Positions 1-8,606 are shown, counted from the stretch's first letter. The stretch: 64,000 nt of DNA from Mageeibacillus sp. UBA5438 (GCA_002427535.1 DIRK01000058.1:1-64000); one strand, 5' to 3'. Made by a program: numbers and translations. The notes: generated by a model not told the origin, from the sequence alone.

Positions 1-16
1 CCCACCATCTCCGCCA
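1..16 (+). tRNA. 3' end of a tRNA, probably tRNA-Ser (partial)
   Basis: The first 16 bases read as the 3' half of a T stem (CCCAC), an acceptor strand (CATCTCC), discriminator G and an encoded CCA. CATCTCC-G-CCA is typical of bacterial tRNA-Ser, whose 5' acceptor strand would be GGAGATG, but that half lies outside the window. A tmRNA 3' end is the main alternative. The rho-independent terminator a few bases downstream supports the end of a stable RNA transcript. Confidence 0.6.
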
Positions 17-27
17 CTAATTATTTG

Positions 28-54
28 AAAGCCTGCTGTTTAAGCGGGCTTTTG
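28..54 (+). terminator. Rho-independent terminator after the tRNA
   Basis: A nine-base-pair stem (positions 28-36 with 44-52, one T-G wobble) encloses a short TGTTTAA loop and ends in TTTT. It sits 12 bases after the CCA end of the partial tRNA and would end its transcript. Confidence 0.7.
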
Positions 55-80
55 GCGTATATGGAGCATTAACTTCATAC

Positions 81-111
81 TGATTGCAAAAAGCCACGGT
101 CAGTAAAATCC
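81..111. repeat. Left copy of a diverged 31-bp direct repeat flanking the Fic gene
   Basis: Positions 81-111 match positions 1640-1670 at about 24 of 31 bases, with the core AAAGCC-CGGTCAG-AAAA. Read on the minus strand both copies encode a similar peptide (ILLTVAFCNQ here, VLLTAAFIDQ there), so they look like remnants of homologous coding sequence rather than an attachment site. The rest of 55-388 holds no convincing gene apart from the Fic promoter: a minus-strand open frame of 93 codons exists but has no recognisable family. Confidence 0.35.
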
Positions 112-282
112 ATTCCTGGTTTTGCACGTAACATTGCTTAAAAGGAATGTTTCGTGCAAAAGTAGAAATAATCGTTTTTAAAATTGGACAAAATTTTTGT
201 ATGAGAAGGACGCGCACCCTCATCACCATTAAGAAATAAACCCTCTGACGGTTTTGCAGTTCGTCAAACTTCTGCAAGTAAA

Positions 283-343
283 TTGAAATAAGCAGCAAAT
301 ATCTCGACGCTTATTTCAAATTTTCTTGACAAATTGAAATTAA
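283..343. promoter_or_regulatory. Repeated TTGAAAT(A/T)A sites at the Fic promoter, likely operator
   Basis: Three copies of one half-site are visible: TTGAAATAAGC at 283-293, its exact inverted complement GCTTATTTCAA at 309-319, and TTGAAATTAA at 334-343. The third lies between the -35 and -10 boxes. Such an arrangement suits a dimeric repressor; the winged helix at the C-terminus of the Fic protein itself is an obvious candidate (inference). Confidence 0.55.
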
Positions 344-355
344 CTTGACTATAAT
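326..355 (+). promoter_or_regulatory. Sigma-A type promoter of the Fic gene
   Basis: Consensus TTGACA at 326-331 and TATAAT at 350-355 are separated by 18 bases. AGGAG at 375-379 lies 9 bases before the ATG at 389. Confidence 0.8.
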
Positions 356-388
356 CCATGTATCAATTCAGATTAGGAGTATTGTCTT

Positions 389-1531
389 ATGAATAATAGG
401 GCAGGAAAAGAAGTCACAAATTTTACGGGCGATGCAGCTTATAAATCCTTTTTGCCTGCACCTTTACCGCCGAGCCCGGCCTTGATTTTGGACGATGAGT
501 CAGTCAAGTTCCTTGTGGCTGCACATTCTCAGCTGTCTGCATTGAACGTTCGTTCTTCAAGTATTCCAAATATCAGTCTTTTCGTATCCGCGTATGTTCG
601 TAAAGAAGCCCTGATGTCGTCTCAGATCGAAGGCACTCAAGCCACCTTGGAAGATGTATTTGACCCCAAGCTGGAAGAGAACGCCAATCGAGATGTTGTC
701 GACGTAATCAATTATATGAGGGCGACGGAATTTGCGATTAAGAAAATGGAAGAATTACCTCTTTGTAACCGCTTAATCCGAGAAATCCATGCCGTATTAA
801 TGGACGGAGCCCGAGGACGGGAAAGAAGCCCCGGTGAGTTTAGGCACTCCCAAAACTGGATAGGGGGAGTTGGCAGCACTTTAAAAACGGCAAAGTATAT
901 TCCACCCAATGTTTCTGATATGAATCTCTCTATGTCCGACCTAGAAAAATATATGAATGCGGATGATGATTTAGATACGCTCATCCGTGCAGGACTTATT
1001 CACTATCAGTTTGAAACGATCCATCCCTTCCTTGATGGGAATGGGCGTGTAGGCAGAATGCTAATCATTTTATTCCTGATAGAAAAAGGACTATTAAGTA
1101 GTCCTGTGTTGTATATCTCCTACTTCTTAAAAATGAACAGGCTTGAATATTACGATCGACTTTCGGAGGTTAGGAATAGGGGTAACTATGAACAGTGGGT
1201 TAAATTCTTTTTGCGAGCCGTTCTGGAATCAGCGGAGGATGCAACTGCAACCATTGATCGGTTAGAGGCACTTCGCAATAAAAATGCAGCCTTAATACAC
1301 GAGAAGGGCAAAGCAACAAAAAACACCTTGCGTCTTTTGGATTATTTGGAAGCTAATCCTATTATTGAGATTTCAAAAACGGCAAAGGCTTTAGGGCTTG
1401 CTTTTAATACAACATCTGACGCCATCAAAAGGTTAGAGAAAACGGGCATCTTAGTTCAATCCGCCGGGCAGCAAAGGAACAGGATCTATTCATACAAAGC
1501 ATACTTAGAGCTCTTAAGGGATGGGACTTAA
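389..1531 (+). CDS. Fic family AMP-transferase with N-terminal inhibitory helix and C-terminal winged helix
   Basis: Fic proteins transfer AMP (or another phosphate-linked group) from a nucleotide to hydroxyl side chains of target proteins. The catalytic loop HPFLDGNGRVGR is at residues 212-223 and is complete, including the histidine and the phosphate-binding glycines and arginines. The inhibitory motif (S/T)xxxE(G/N) appears as SQIEG near residue 78, N-terminal to the Fic core, which makes this a class II Fic with its own antitoxin helix. The last 70 residues form a winged helix-turn-helix (EISKTAKALGLAFNTTSDAI). At 380 residues it has the usual length of the Fic/DUF4172-like HTH group. The start is fixed by AGGAG and a consensus promoter. 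It stands alone and is AT-richer than its neighbours, which suggests acquisition. Targets cannot be read from sequence. Confidence 0.93.
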   Translation: MNNRAGKEVTNFTGDAAYKSFLPAPLPPSPALILDDESVKFLVAAHSQLSALNVRSSSIPNISLFVSAYVRKEALMSSQIEGTQATLEDVFDPKLEENANRDVVDVINYMRATEFAIKKMEELPLCNRLIREIHAVLMDGARGRERSPGEFRHSQNWIGGVGSTLKTAKYIPPNVSDMNLSMSDLEKYMNADDDLDTLIRAGLIHYQFETIHPFLDGNGRVGRMLIILFLIEKGLLSSPVLYISYFLKMNRLEYYDRLSEVRNRGNYEQWVKFFLRAVLESAEDATATIDRLEALRNKNAALIHEKGKATKNTLRLLDYLEANPIIEISKTAKALGLAFNTTSDAIKRLEKTGILVQSAGQQRNRIYSYKAYLELLRDGT

Positions 1532-1639
1532 TATTGAATGCAACGGATCATGGTAATAAAAGGCTTTTGATAAATCCTCTTCGCTGTGTGCCGCCGCTTG
1601 ATGGGGGAACCTTCATCCGGAACATCAAGAAATATCTCT

Positions 1640-1670
1640 TGATCGATAAAAGCCGCGGTCAGCAAAACCG
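1640..1670. repeat. Right copy of the diverged direct repeat flanking the Fic gene
   Basis: Partner of 81-111. On the minus strand the frame containing it reads VLLTAAFIDQEIF and runs to a stop near 1532, but is closed upstream by an in-frame TGA close to 1687, so it is a fragment. The 176 bases between the Fic gene and fabZ hold nothing else recognisable. Confidence 0.35.
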
Positions 1671-1707
1671 GAAATAGGAGTTGATCTCAATGCCTGAGTG
1701 ATGACCG

Positions 1708-2130
1708 TTAATTGGCCCCATCACCCGCGATAAAAAAGGACAATTCGCCGCTCACGCATAAATCGCCATCGACACGCCCTTCACATTCAATGACATAGAC
1801 ATTCATCCTTCTGCGAAGTAAACGACTTTTAAACTCAATCGTGTCACCCGGCACCACCACACGGCGAAACTTCACCTTATTCATACCCGTAAAATACGGG
1901 ATAAAATCCCCCTCAAAATCAATCAAAAGACAAGCCGACTGCCCCATCATCTCGCAGATAATAACGCCGGGCACGACCGGGTTATCAGGAAAATGCCCTT
2001 GTAAAAAAAACTCATCGCCCCGCACCGTATAAGAGCCTTGCGCCAACCCCTCCTCGCAAAACGCCTCATCCACCAACAACATAGGCTCCCGGTGCGGAAG
2101 TATTTTTTTAATCGCTTCTTTATCCATCAT
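1708..2130 (-). CDS. fabZ: 3-hydroxyacyl-ACP dehydratase (FabZ)
   Basis: FabZ dehydrates (3R)-hydroxyacyl-ACP to trans-2-enoyl-ACP in fatty acid elongation. The protein has the normal 140-residue length and the hotdog-fold signature GHFPDNPVVPGV, with the catalytic histidine in GHFP and the glutamate in ICEMMGQS. Its start overlaps the stop of the truncated fabF upstream (ATGA-type coupling), as in an original fabF-fabZ operon. Because fabF is broken just upstream and a divergent gene starts 50 bases further on, the normal operon promoter is gone. Expression may depend on a fortuitous promoter. Confidence 0.92.
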   Translation of the reverse strand: MMDKEAIKKILPHREPMLLVDEAFCEEGLAQGSYTVRGDEFFLQGHFPDNPVVPGVIICEMMGQSACLLIDFEGDFIPYFTGMNKVKFRRVVVPGDTIEFKSRLLRRRMNVYVIECEGRVDGDLCVSGELSFFIAGDGAN

Positions 2131-2687
2131 GAATCTCCGATACGTTGGAACAAGACACCCGCGTTATGCCCACCGAAACCCAATGACAACGACAGGGCCT
2201 TGTCCACTCTTTGCGGCCTCGCCGTGTGCAAAATATAGTCAAGATCGCAATCAGGATCAGGCACCTTCAAACCAATGGTCGGGGGTAAAATCTCCGTTTC
2301 AAGCGCCTTAATAGAAGCGATCGCCTCCACCGCGCCCGCGGCCCCCAGCATATGACCCACCATAGACTTTGTGGAACTCATCGGGATCCTGTAGGCCTGT
2401 TCACCCAACACCGATCTCAACGCAAAACTCTCCGCCTTGTCATTTAAAGGCGTCGACGTTCCGTGCAGATTGATGTAAAAACAATCATCTATTTTCGCGC
2501 CCGCCTCTTCCATGGCAAGCTCAATCATCCGAATACTGCCCTCGGCCTCCGGATGCGGCGCTGTCACATGGTAAGCGTCACAGCTATTGCCATAGCCTGT
2601 CATCTCACAGTAAATCTTCGCGCCGCGCGCCACCGCGCGTTCGTACTCCTCCAACACAAGAGCTCCGGCGCCCTCCCGCATTGACAT
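2127..2687 (-). pseudogene. fabF: 5'-truncated 3-oxoacyl-ACP synthase II (FabF)
   Basis: This is the C-terminal 186 residues of a FabF-type ketosynthase of about 410 residues. It keeps both active-site histidines (NLHGTSTPLND and KSMVGHMLGAAG) and the GFGGHN end, but lacks the N-terminal half with the nucleophilic cysteine, so it cannot condense acyl chains. Homology begins abruptly near REGAGALVLEE (GEGAG of intact proteins). Upstream, the frame continues only about 11 codons to a TGA near 2720, and the divergent HTH/LicC/LicA gene starts at 2744. A deletion or rearrangement at the edge of the choline locus is the simplest reading; loss at an assembly joint is the alternative. Confidence 0.85.
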
Positions 2688-2743
2688 TCTTCTCCCATAG
2701 GCATAGCATAAAAATGTTCACCTAAAGTGAGAAAAGAGTATTC

Positions 2744-4501
2744 ATGAACAAAATTGACTATGACATCCTGCAATACCTGCTCGGCCATACACAAACCACA
2801 CAGCGAGACATCGCGACAGCCTTGCGGCATTCGCTCGGCGCCATCAACAAAGCCATTCAACGCCTGAAATATAAAAACCTCATCGACGATGACAACCGCG
2901 TCCGCCCCAAGGTCAAAAAACTACAAGACTATTCCAAACCACGAAAAGCCGTCATCCTCGCCGCGGGCTTCGGCCTTCGAATGATCCCCTTCAACTTCGA
3001 CACCCCCAAAGGCCTCCTGGAAGTCAAAGGCGAACTTCTGATCGAACGGCTCATCCGCCAGCTCAAAGAAAAGGATATTGACGAAATTCATATCGTCGTC
3101 GGGCACTTAAAAGAAAGCTACGAATACCTTATCGACCTCCACGGCGTCGAACTCATCGTCAACCGCGAATACGCGCGCAAAAACAACTTACACTCCCTTT
3201 TTCTCGCATCCGAACATTTAGAAAATACCTACATCCTACCCTGCGACCTCTACTTTTTAGAAAACCCCTTCTCGGCCTATGAATTTTACTCCTGGTACGC
3301 CTTAGGCGACGAGCTTGAAGACCCGGGGAAGCTCCGCATGAACCGCTTCGGAGAACTCATCCAAACCAAACGCGACGAAAAAGGTCAAATCCTCTTAGGC
3401 CTTGCCTACCTGCACGCAAAGGAAGCCCCCTCCTTCAACGACCGCTTGCAATCCCTTGCCACAGACTCCCGTTCAGACGATGTTCCCTGGGAAGGCGTGC
3501 TAATAGAAGGAAATATCCCCTTCAAAGCCAAACGATTTCGACAAAACAGTTTCCACGCATTCAAAACCGTGGCGGACCTCCAGGCATTCGATGGCGACAG
3601 CCAACTCCCCGACAACCGATCCCTCACGCTCATCTCCGAGATCCTTGACACCTCCGTCCATGAAATCACCGGGATAAAGCCCATGAAAACAGGCATGACC
3701 AACCGCTCCTTTCTCTTCGACCACAAGGGGCAGACCTATGTCATGCGCCTCCCCGGCGAAGGCTCCGAAGCGCTCATCAACCGCCCACAAGAATACGAGG
3801 TCCACCAAGTTATAACCCGTGAAAAACTGGCCGATGAACTCGTCTACCTTGACCCCAAAACAGGCATTAAACTCGCGCAATTTCTGCCGAACGCACGTGT
3901 CTGCGACCCCCATAACGACGGCGATCTTCTCCGATGCATGACCCTCCTGAGAACATTCCACGAACAGCGCCTACAAGTCGACCACCCCTTCGACCTGTTC
4001 CAAAACATCCTTTTCTACGAACACTTAAGAGGCTCCGTCCCCTCCGTCTACCGTGACTACGAAAAGACCAAGGCCTCCGTCATGGCCCTGTTTGAATTCA
4101 TCAAATCCTTTGAGCGCGAACAAGTCCTCTGTCACATCGACGCCGTACACGATAACTTCCTGTTCTACCGAGAAAATTGCGATGGCCCCGAACAAATCAA
4201 AATGATCGACTGGGAATACGCCGGCATGCAAGACCCCCATGTCGACATCGCCATGTTCTCCATCTACGCCGGTTATAAAAAGGATGAAATCGATCACCTA
4301 ATCGATCTTTACTTCCAAAACTCATGCCCGCCCTTGATCCGGCTCAAAATCTACGCCTATGTCGCCATATGCGGCCTGTTATGGAGCAACTGGTGCGAAT
4401 ACAAGCGCCTGTTGGGCGTCGACTTTGGCGAATACTCCCTGAACCAGTACCGCTACGCCAAAGAGTATTCGCGGCTCGTCACAGAAAAAGGCAAAAAATG
4501 A
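2744..4501 (+). CDS. HTH / phosphocholine cytidylyltransferase / choline kinase fusion (intact copy)
   Basis: Three domains are visible. Residues 1-60 are a winged HTH. Residues about 67-290 are a LicC-type nucleotidyltransferase with the loop ILAAGFGLRMIPF followed by TPKGLLEVKGE, keeping the glycines, Arg79 and the PK lysine. Residues about 300-585 are a LicA-type choline kinase with the Brenner motif HIDAVHDN (His464, Asp466, Asn471) and the metal-binding Asp489 in MIDWEYAG. It could therefore phosphorylate choline and activate it with CTP, and also bind DNA. It is followed by licC with an ATGA overlap and then a BCCT transporter, so the trio forms a choline uptake and activation operon. 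Three tandem paralogues at 6783-12178 have lost these residues. Substrate is inferred from family and context. Confidence 0.85.
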   Translation: MNKIDYDILQYLLGHTQTTQRDIATALRHSLGAINKAIQRLKYKNLIDDDNRVRPKVKKLQDYSKPRKAVILAAGFGLRMIPFNFDTPKGLLEVKGELLIERLIRQLKEKDIDEIHIVVGHLKESYEYLIDLHGVELIVNREYARKNNLHSLFLASEHLENTYILPCDLYFLENPFSAYEFYSWYALGDELEDPGKLRMNRFGELIQTKRDEKGQILLGLAYLHAKEAPSFNDRLQSLATDSRSDDVPWEGVLIEGNIPFKAKRFRQNSFHAFKTVADLQAFDGDSQLPDNRSLTLISEILDTSVHEITGIKPMKTGMTNRSFLFDHKGQTYVMRLPGEGSEALINRPQEYEVHQVITREKLADELVYLDPKTGIKLAQFLPNARVCDPHNDGDLLRCMTLLRTFHEQRLQVDHPFDLFQNILFYEHLRGSVPSVYRDYEKTKASVMALFEFIKSFEREQVLCHIDAVHDNFLFYRENCDGPEQIKMIDWEYAGMQDPHVDIAMFSIYAGYKKDEIDHLIDLYFQNSCPPLIRLKIYAYVAICGLLWSNWCEYKRLLGVDFGEYSLNQYRYAKEYSRLVTEKGKK

Positions 4502-5217
4502 CTGTACATCTTGCAAAACGCGCGATCGTCATGGCAGCGGGAAAAGGGACGCGACTTTTACCCTATACGGAGAACACGCCAAAGCCCCTCCTTCAGGTCA
4601 AAGGTCAGCGCATGATCGACTCCATCATCCGGGCGCTCCACTCCAGGGGCATCCATGAAATCTACATCGTCACCGGTTACTTAAAAGAACAGTTTGAAAC
4701 ACTGCCCCAAGAATACCCGGGCGTCACGCTCATCCATAACCCGTATTTTGAAAAAGCCAACAACATCTCCTCCCTCTTTGTCGCAAGAGCGCAGCTCGAG
4801 GATGTCATCCTCATGGACGGCGACCAGCTGATCGAAAACGAAGACGTCCTCGATCCTGTATTTGAAGGATCCTGTTACTGTGCCTTTCAACAACAAAACT
4901 TAAGGACGCGTGAGTGGATATTAGAGCTTACGGACGGGATTATCACAAAATGTCACCGGGAGGGAGGCGTCGCGGGCTGGCAGCTTCAAAGCGTCTCCTT
5001 TTGGACCAAAGAAGACGCCTTGAAACTGCAACAAGACCTCGAAGAGCTATTTATAAAAGAACGCCGCTTCGATCTATTTTGGGACGACATCGCCCTTTTC
5101 GAACGCCCCGAACGCTATCGACTGGGCATACGAAAAGTCAAAGCGGGCGACATCTTAGAAATCGACACCGTGGAAGAACTGCGCGCCGTTGACGCGCAAT
5201 ACGACCCTACTAAATAA
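4498..5217 (+). CDS. licC: CTP:phosphocholine cytidylyltransferase (LicC-like)
   Basis: A stand-alone 239-residue sugar-nucleotidyltransferase-fold protein with the complete signature VMAAGKGTRLLPYT and TPKPLLQVKG near the N-terminus and a metal-binding aspartate in LMDGDQLI. LicC makes CDP-choline from phosphocholine and CTP for decoration of teichoic acid or lipooligosaccharide. The ATG at 4498 overlaps the stop of the upstream fusion gene (ATGA), so the longer open frame starting at 4324 is not needed. Having a free LicC next to a LicC domain in the fusion is redundant, which hints that the fused domain has a different or regulatory job. A related sugar or aminoethylphosphonate nucleotidyltransferase cannot be excluded. 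Confidence 0.82.
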   Translation: MTVHLAKRAIVMAAGKGTRLLPYTENTPKPLLQVKGQRMIDSIIRALHSRGIHEIYIVTGYLKEQFETLPQEYPGVTLIHNPYFEKANNISSLFVARAQLEDVILMDGDQLIENEDVLDPVFEGSCYCAFQQQNLRTREWILELTDGIITKCHREGGVAGWQLQSVSFWTKEDALKLQQDLEELFIKERRFDLFWDDIALFERPERYRLGIRKVKAGDILEIDTVEELRAVDAQYDPTK

Positions 5218-5232
5218 AGAAAGATAACGACC

Positions 5233-6831
5233 ATGAACCGCACCGCTTCTCACAAACGATCCCTTCGAACCCTCGTTCAAAACATCGACTGGTTGTCCAC
5301 CCTCTTGCCCCTGGGCATCATACTGATGCTCACCTTCTTTCTCATCTTCTCCCCGGGACAGTCTACCCTGGTCATTGACCGCATCCGCGATTTCATCGGC
5401 AACGAACTGGGATCCTACTATATTCTATTAGGCCTGCTGTTCTTTTTCGGTTCACTCTACATCGCCTTTTCCCGATACGGTTCTATCCGTTTAGGGAAAC
5501 TCGAAAAACCCGAATATTCGTCCTTCAAATGGGGCACCATGATCTTCACCTCCACCATGGCCGCCGACATCCTTTTCTATTCACTTTGCGAATGGGCGCT
5601 CTATAGCGGGGAAGACCACATTCAGGGATTGGGCAACCTCACGCTGTGGGCGCCGACCTATCCCCTCTTCCACTGGGGTCCCATCGCCTGGTCCTTCTAC
5701 GTCGTGTTGGCGGTCGCCTTCGGCTTCATGTTGCATGTACGGGGCAAGAATAAACAAAAATTCTCAGAAGGCTGCCGACCCTTATTAGGTAAATACGTCG
5801 ACAAGGCACCGGGGAAGATCATTGACCTGTTTTCCATCTTCGCGCTTTTGGCCGGAACCGCCACAACCTTCTCGCTCGCCACACCCCTTTTAAGCGCCGC
5901 TTTGGGACGCGTCTTAAACATCCCCGCTTCGTTAGAACTCACCCTCTTTGTCATGGTCACCACCGCAGTCGTGTACACCCTGGCCGTCTGGTTTGGCATG
6001 CGCGGCATCGCGCTTTTAGCCACAGGCTGCGTCTACTTATTCTTCCTGTTATTGGGCTACGTCCTTTTCGGAGGCGGAGAGACCGTCTACATCCTGGAGA
6101 CCGGCATCGCGTCTTTAGGGAATCTCATTCAGAACTTTTTAGGCCTTGCGACCTGGACCGATCCCCTAAGGCAGACCCATTTCCCGCAAAACTGGACCAT
6201 CTTCTACTGGGCCTACTGGATGGTCTGGTGCGTGGCGACCCCGTTTTTCATCGGGATTATCAGCCGGGGGCGCACGATCAAGAATGTCGTGCTGGGCGCC
6301 TATGGCTGGGGACTTGCCGGCACCTTCACCTCATTTATTATTTTAGGGAACTACGGCCTGGCCCAGGAGTTAAAACACGGCCTCGATATCTCAAGTCATA
6401 TCGCCCGAACAGGCAATATCCAGGAGGCGATCTTAAAAATCTTTGACACACTGCCCCTCCCCGCCTTCGGCCTTATTTTATTGGTCATCACGATGATCGC
6501 CTTTTACGCGACCACCTTCGACGCGCTCACCATGGTCATCTCCTCCTACTCGTATAAGAAGCTCGAAGTCGGTAAAGAACCGCATAAACTCGTCCGCAGT
6601 TTCTGGGCGCTCTTGTTCATCCTATTGCCCATCGGGCTATTATTCGGAAGAAACTCCATGAACAGCTTGCAGTCGATCTCAATTATCGCGGCTTTCCCCA
6701 TGGGCATCATCGTGACCCTGATCGCGGCCAGTTTTTTAAAGGACGCCAATCACTATTTAAAAGGAGATTCAAAAACAGACGATCAGACACCCGTCGCAAG
6801 CGAGGGTTCCAAATCTTCCAACAAACGGTAG
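5233..6831 (+). CDS. BCCT family transporter (choline/betaine type)
   Basis: A 532-residue, 12-helix secondary transporter. The BCCT signature is recognisable in helix 8: FYWAYWMVWC followed by ISRGRTIKN, compared with the family consensus FYWAWWIAWSPF...ISRGRTI; FHWGPIAWSFY matches the HWG region of helix 4. BCCT carriers import choline, betaine or carnitine. Here, 15 bases downstream of licC, it most likely supplies choline to the kinase and cytidylyltransferase, replacing the LicB permease of classical lic1 loci. The tryptophan box differs from betaine carriers, so specificity is inferred from context. Its 3' end overlaps the 3' end of the convergent gene at 6783-8570 by 49 bases. Confidence 0.9.
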   Translation: MNRTASHKRSLRTLVQNIDWLSTLLPLGIILMLTFFLIFSPGQSTLVIDRIRDFIGNELGSYYILLGLLFFFGSLYIAFSRYGSIRLGKLEKPEYSSFKWGTMIFTSTMAADILFYSLCEWALYSGEDHIQGLGNLTLWAPTYPLFHWGPIAWSFYVVLAVAFGFMLHVRGKNKQKFSEGCRPLLGKYVDKAPGKIIDLFSIFALLAGTATTFSLATPLLSAALGRVLNIPASLELTLFVMVTTAVVYTLAVWFGMRGIALLATGCVYLFFLLLGYVLFGGGETVYILETGIASLGNLIQNFLGLATWTDPLRQTHFPQNWTIFYWAYWMVWCVATPFFIGIISRGRTIKNVVLGAYGWGLAGTFTSFIILGNYGLAQELKHGLDISSHIARTGNIQEAILKIFDTLPLPAFGLILLVITMIAFYATTFDALTMVISSYSYKKLEVGKEPHKLVRSFWALLFILLPIGLLFGRNSMNSLQSISIIAAFPMGIIVTLIAASFLKDANHYLKGDSKTDDQTPVASEGSKSSNKR

Positions 6832-8570
6832 TAGTCCTTGGCATAGCGAAACTTGTTCATGGGGAAGGCCCCCATGTTAACCCCGATCCGTTTTTTGTTC
6901 AGACTGCACATGGTACAGAGCATCCCGCATAGCGCGATGCTCAAATACAGGCGGATCAATTCTTCTTTTGTCGCCGCGCGTCCCAGGTAATACGCAAGGG
7001 CCAATTCATGGCGCCCCCGGTCAAAGTCCGCGCGGTTACAGAACATGGCCACATCGAAAAAGGGGTCGTCCATGCCCGCAAAATCCCAATTGATCACGCG
7101 AAGGCCTCCGGTTGAAAGACGGATCACATGCTCCGCAATATATTCCCTGTGGCATAACACTTGGTCCACCGGAATTCGCTCTTTCAAGCGCAAAAGCGTC
7201 GCCATCTTCTCATGCATCTCATCGATGTCGCGAAAGGGGATGCCGCCCGCCCGGTTGACGCGCTGTTGGTAATCCAGATAACACTTTTGGGTATTGCAAT
7301 GGTTGTTAACTTGCAGTTTCCTGTCGTGGACGAGCGAAATGAGCCGCATACTGTCCAAAAGATCGCGGTCTCGATAGGGGTTCACCTTCGAGGAATGATC
7401 GTAATAATGGATGATCCGAACACCCGTCTCAGTATCTAAACTCAACAGCTGTTCGGTCACTTCAAGGGGGCGCAAAAGATCGTAGACGGACTGAACCTCT
7501 GCATAATCGACACAGGCATCTTCTTCTCCGTTCGGTATACGTAAAACGTATTCTTCTTCCCCGACACTGAACTTATATGCCTCGTGGCCGATTTCATCGA
7601 AGATAAGCTCCATCTCCTCGATCGCATCATGCGTTAGGCACTCGTTCATGGGGAAATGCTGAAGCACGCGTTGTTTCGCTTCTATCCGATAGCTTTTATC
7701 AAAGGCTCGCAGCTCATCGAGGGAGTTGAATGCATGGACTATTCCTGACAGCTCACGAGCTCTGATCGACAGGCCGTTGAAATGTTCCATGAGCACCTGC
7801 TCCCAATATTGACGACTCATCTCAGCTTCAAGGTAGTGCGCTTGCAATAACTTCTTGACGCTTTCGGCCGTGTTGCGATCCACATACGCGGGCCCGATAA
7901 GCGCGAGACAATCCTGCCCGCCCAATTGGACATTTTGAATCCACCCTCTGGGGGTCACCTCCACCGCCCAAGCGGACACCGGCCCTTCGCGAAAGACACA
8001 AGCATGCCAGCTTTCCGGCTCATAATCGTGGAATATGTTGTCCTCCATATAGTGCTCCGCCATGAGCACATAGCTGTTGCCCAGATGTTCCAGCGCGTGG
8101 TACAGGCTCGAAAAATTTTCAAAGGTCGCGTAATCCGGGTTGTAGATGAGGCGGATACCGTAACGGTCAATCAGGTAGTCATAGGCTTCCAGATGGTTAC
8201 CCGCCAGCAAATAAATAGTATCGATGCCCTGCTCTTTCAACTGATCGATCTGGCGCTCAATCATGACCTCGCCTTTAACCTCGAGTAAACCCGCCGGCTG
8301 GGTGCCCATAAAGGGAAATGACGGAAATTTAAAAGTGGCGGCCAAAATAATGGCGTTTTCGACCCGATAGGTTTCAAGCCACGCGAGTCCCTTTTCGGTG
8401 ACCCTTAGATCATCCTTATTTCGTTCTAGAAACTGATTCGAAAGAGCGTCCTTGATCACCCGATTTACGGTGCCCAAAGACAGCTGACATTGTTCAGCAA
8501 GGCGCCGCTGCGTCAAAGAACCGTCTTTCAGTAATCCGCGAAGGATCGGAACCGCATTTACCGCATTCAT
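6783..8570 (-). CDS. HTH / degenerate cytidylyltransferase / degenerate choline kinase (paralogue B)
   Basis: Same three-domain plan as 2744-4501: HTH (LTQRRLAEQCQLSLGTVN) at residues 18-35, a LicC-like domain and a LicA-like domain, 595 residues. Both active sites are lost. The nucleotide loop reads ILAATFKFPSFPF with TQPAGLLEVKG, so the GxGxR arginine and PK lysine are gone. The kinase Brenner motif is HREYIAEH, with Asp476 replaced by Glu and Asn481 by His, and the metal-binding aspartate is Asn494 (VINWDFAG). Fold-defining residues around the motifs are kept, which argues for selection as a binding protein rather than decay. It is first in line after paralogues C and D on the same strand. 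A role as ligand-sensing regulator is inferred. Confidence 0.8.
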   Translation of the reverse strand: MNAVNAVPILRGLLKDGSLTQRRLAEQCQLSLGTVNRVIKDALSNQFLERNKDDLRVTEKGLAWLETYRVENAIILAATFKFPSFPFMGTQPAGLLEVKGEVMIERQIDQLKEQGIDTIYLLAGNHLEAYDYLIDRYGIRLIYNPDYATFENFSSLYHALEHLGNSYVLMAEHYMEDNIFHDYEPESWHACVFREGPVSAWAVEVTPRGWIQNVQLGGQDCLALIGPAYVDRNTAESVKKLLQAHYLEAEMSRQYWEQVLMEHFNGLSIRARELSGIVHAFNSLDELRAFDKSYRIEAKQRVLQHFPMNECLTHDAIEEMELIFDEIGHEAYKFSVGEEEYVLRIPNGEEDACVDYAEVQSVYDLLRPLEVTEQLLSLDTETGVRIIHYYDHSSKVNPYRDRDLLDSMRLISLVHDRKLQVNNHCNTQKCYLDYQQRVNRAGGIPFRDIDEMHEKMATLLRLKERIPVDQVLCHREYIAEHVIRLSTGGLRVINWDFAGMDDPFFDVAMFCNRADFDRGRHELALAYYLGRAATKEELIRLYLSIALCGMLCTMCSLNKKRIGVNMGAFPMNKFRYAKDYYRLLEDLEPSLATGV

Positions 8571-8606
8571 AAAAACCCCAATTACGCATAATTATAACAA
8601 TAAAAG

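Noticed and set aside
17..298. Minus-strand open frame of 93 codons in the region between the tRNA end and the Fic gene
   Set aside because: No recognisable domain or ribosome binding site, and it covers the tRNA terminator. Kept only as a possible remnant because of the repeat it shares with 1640-1670.
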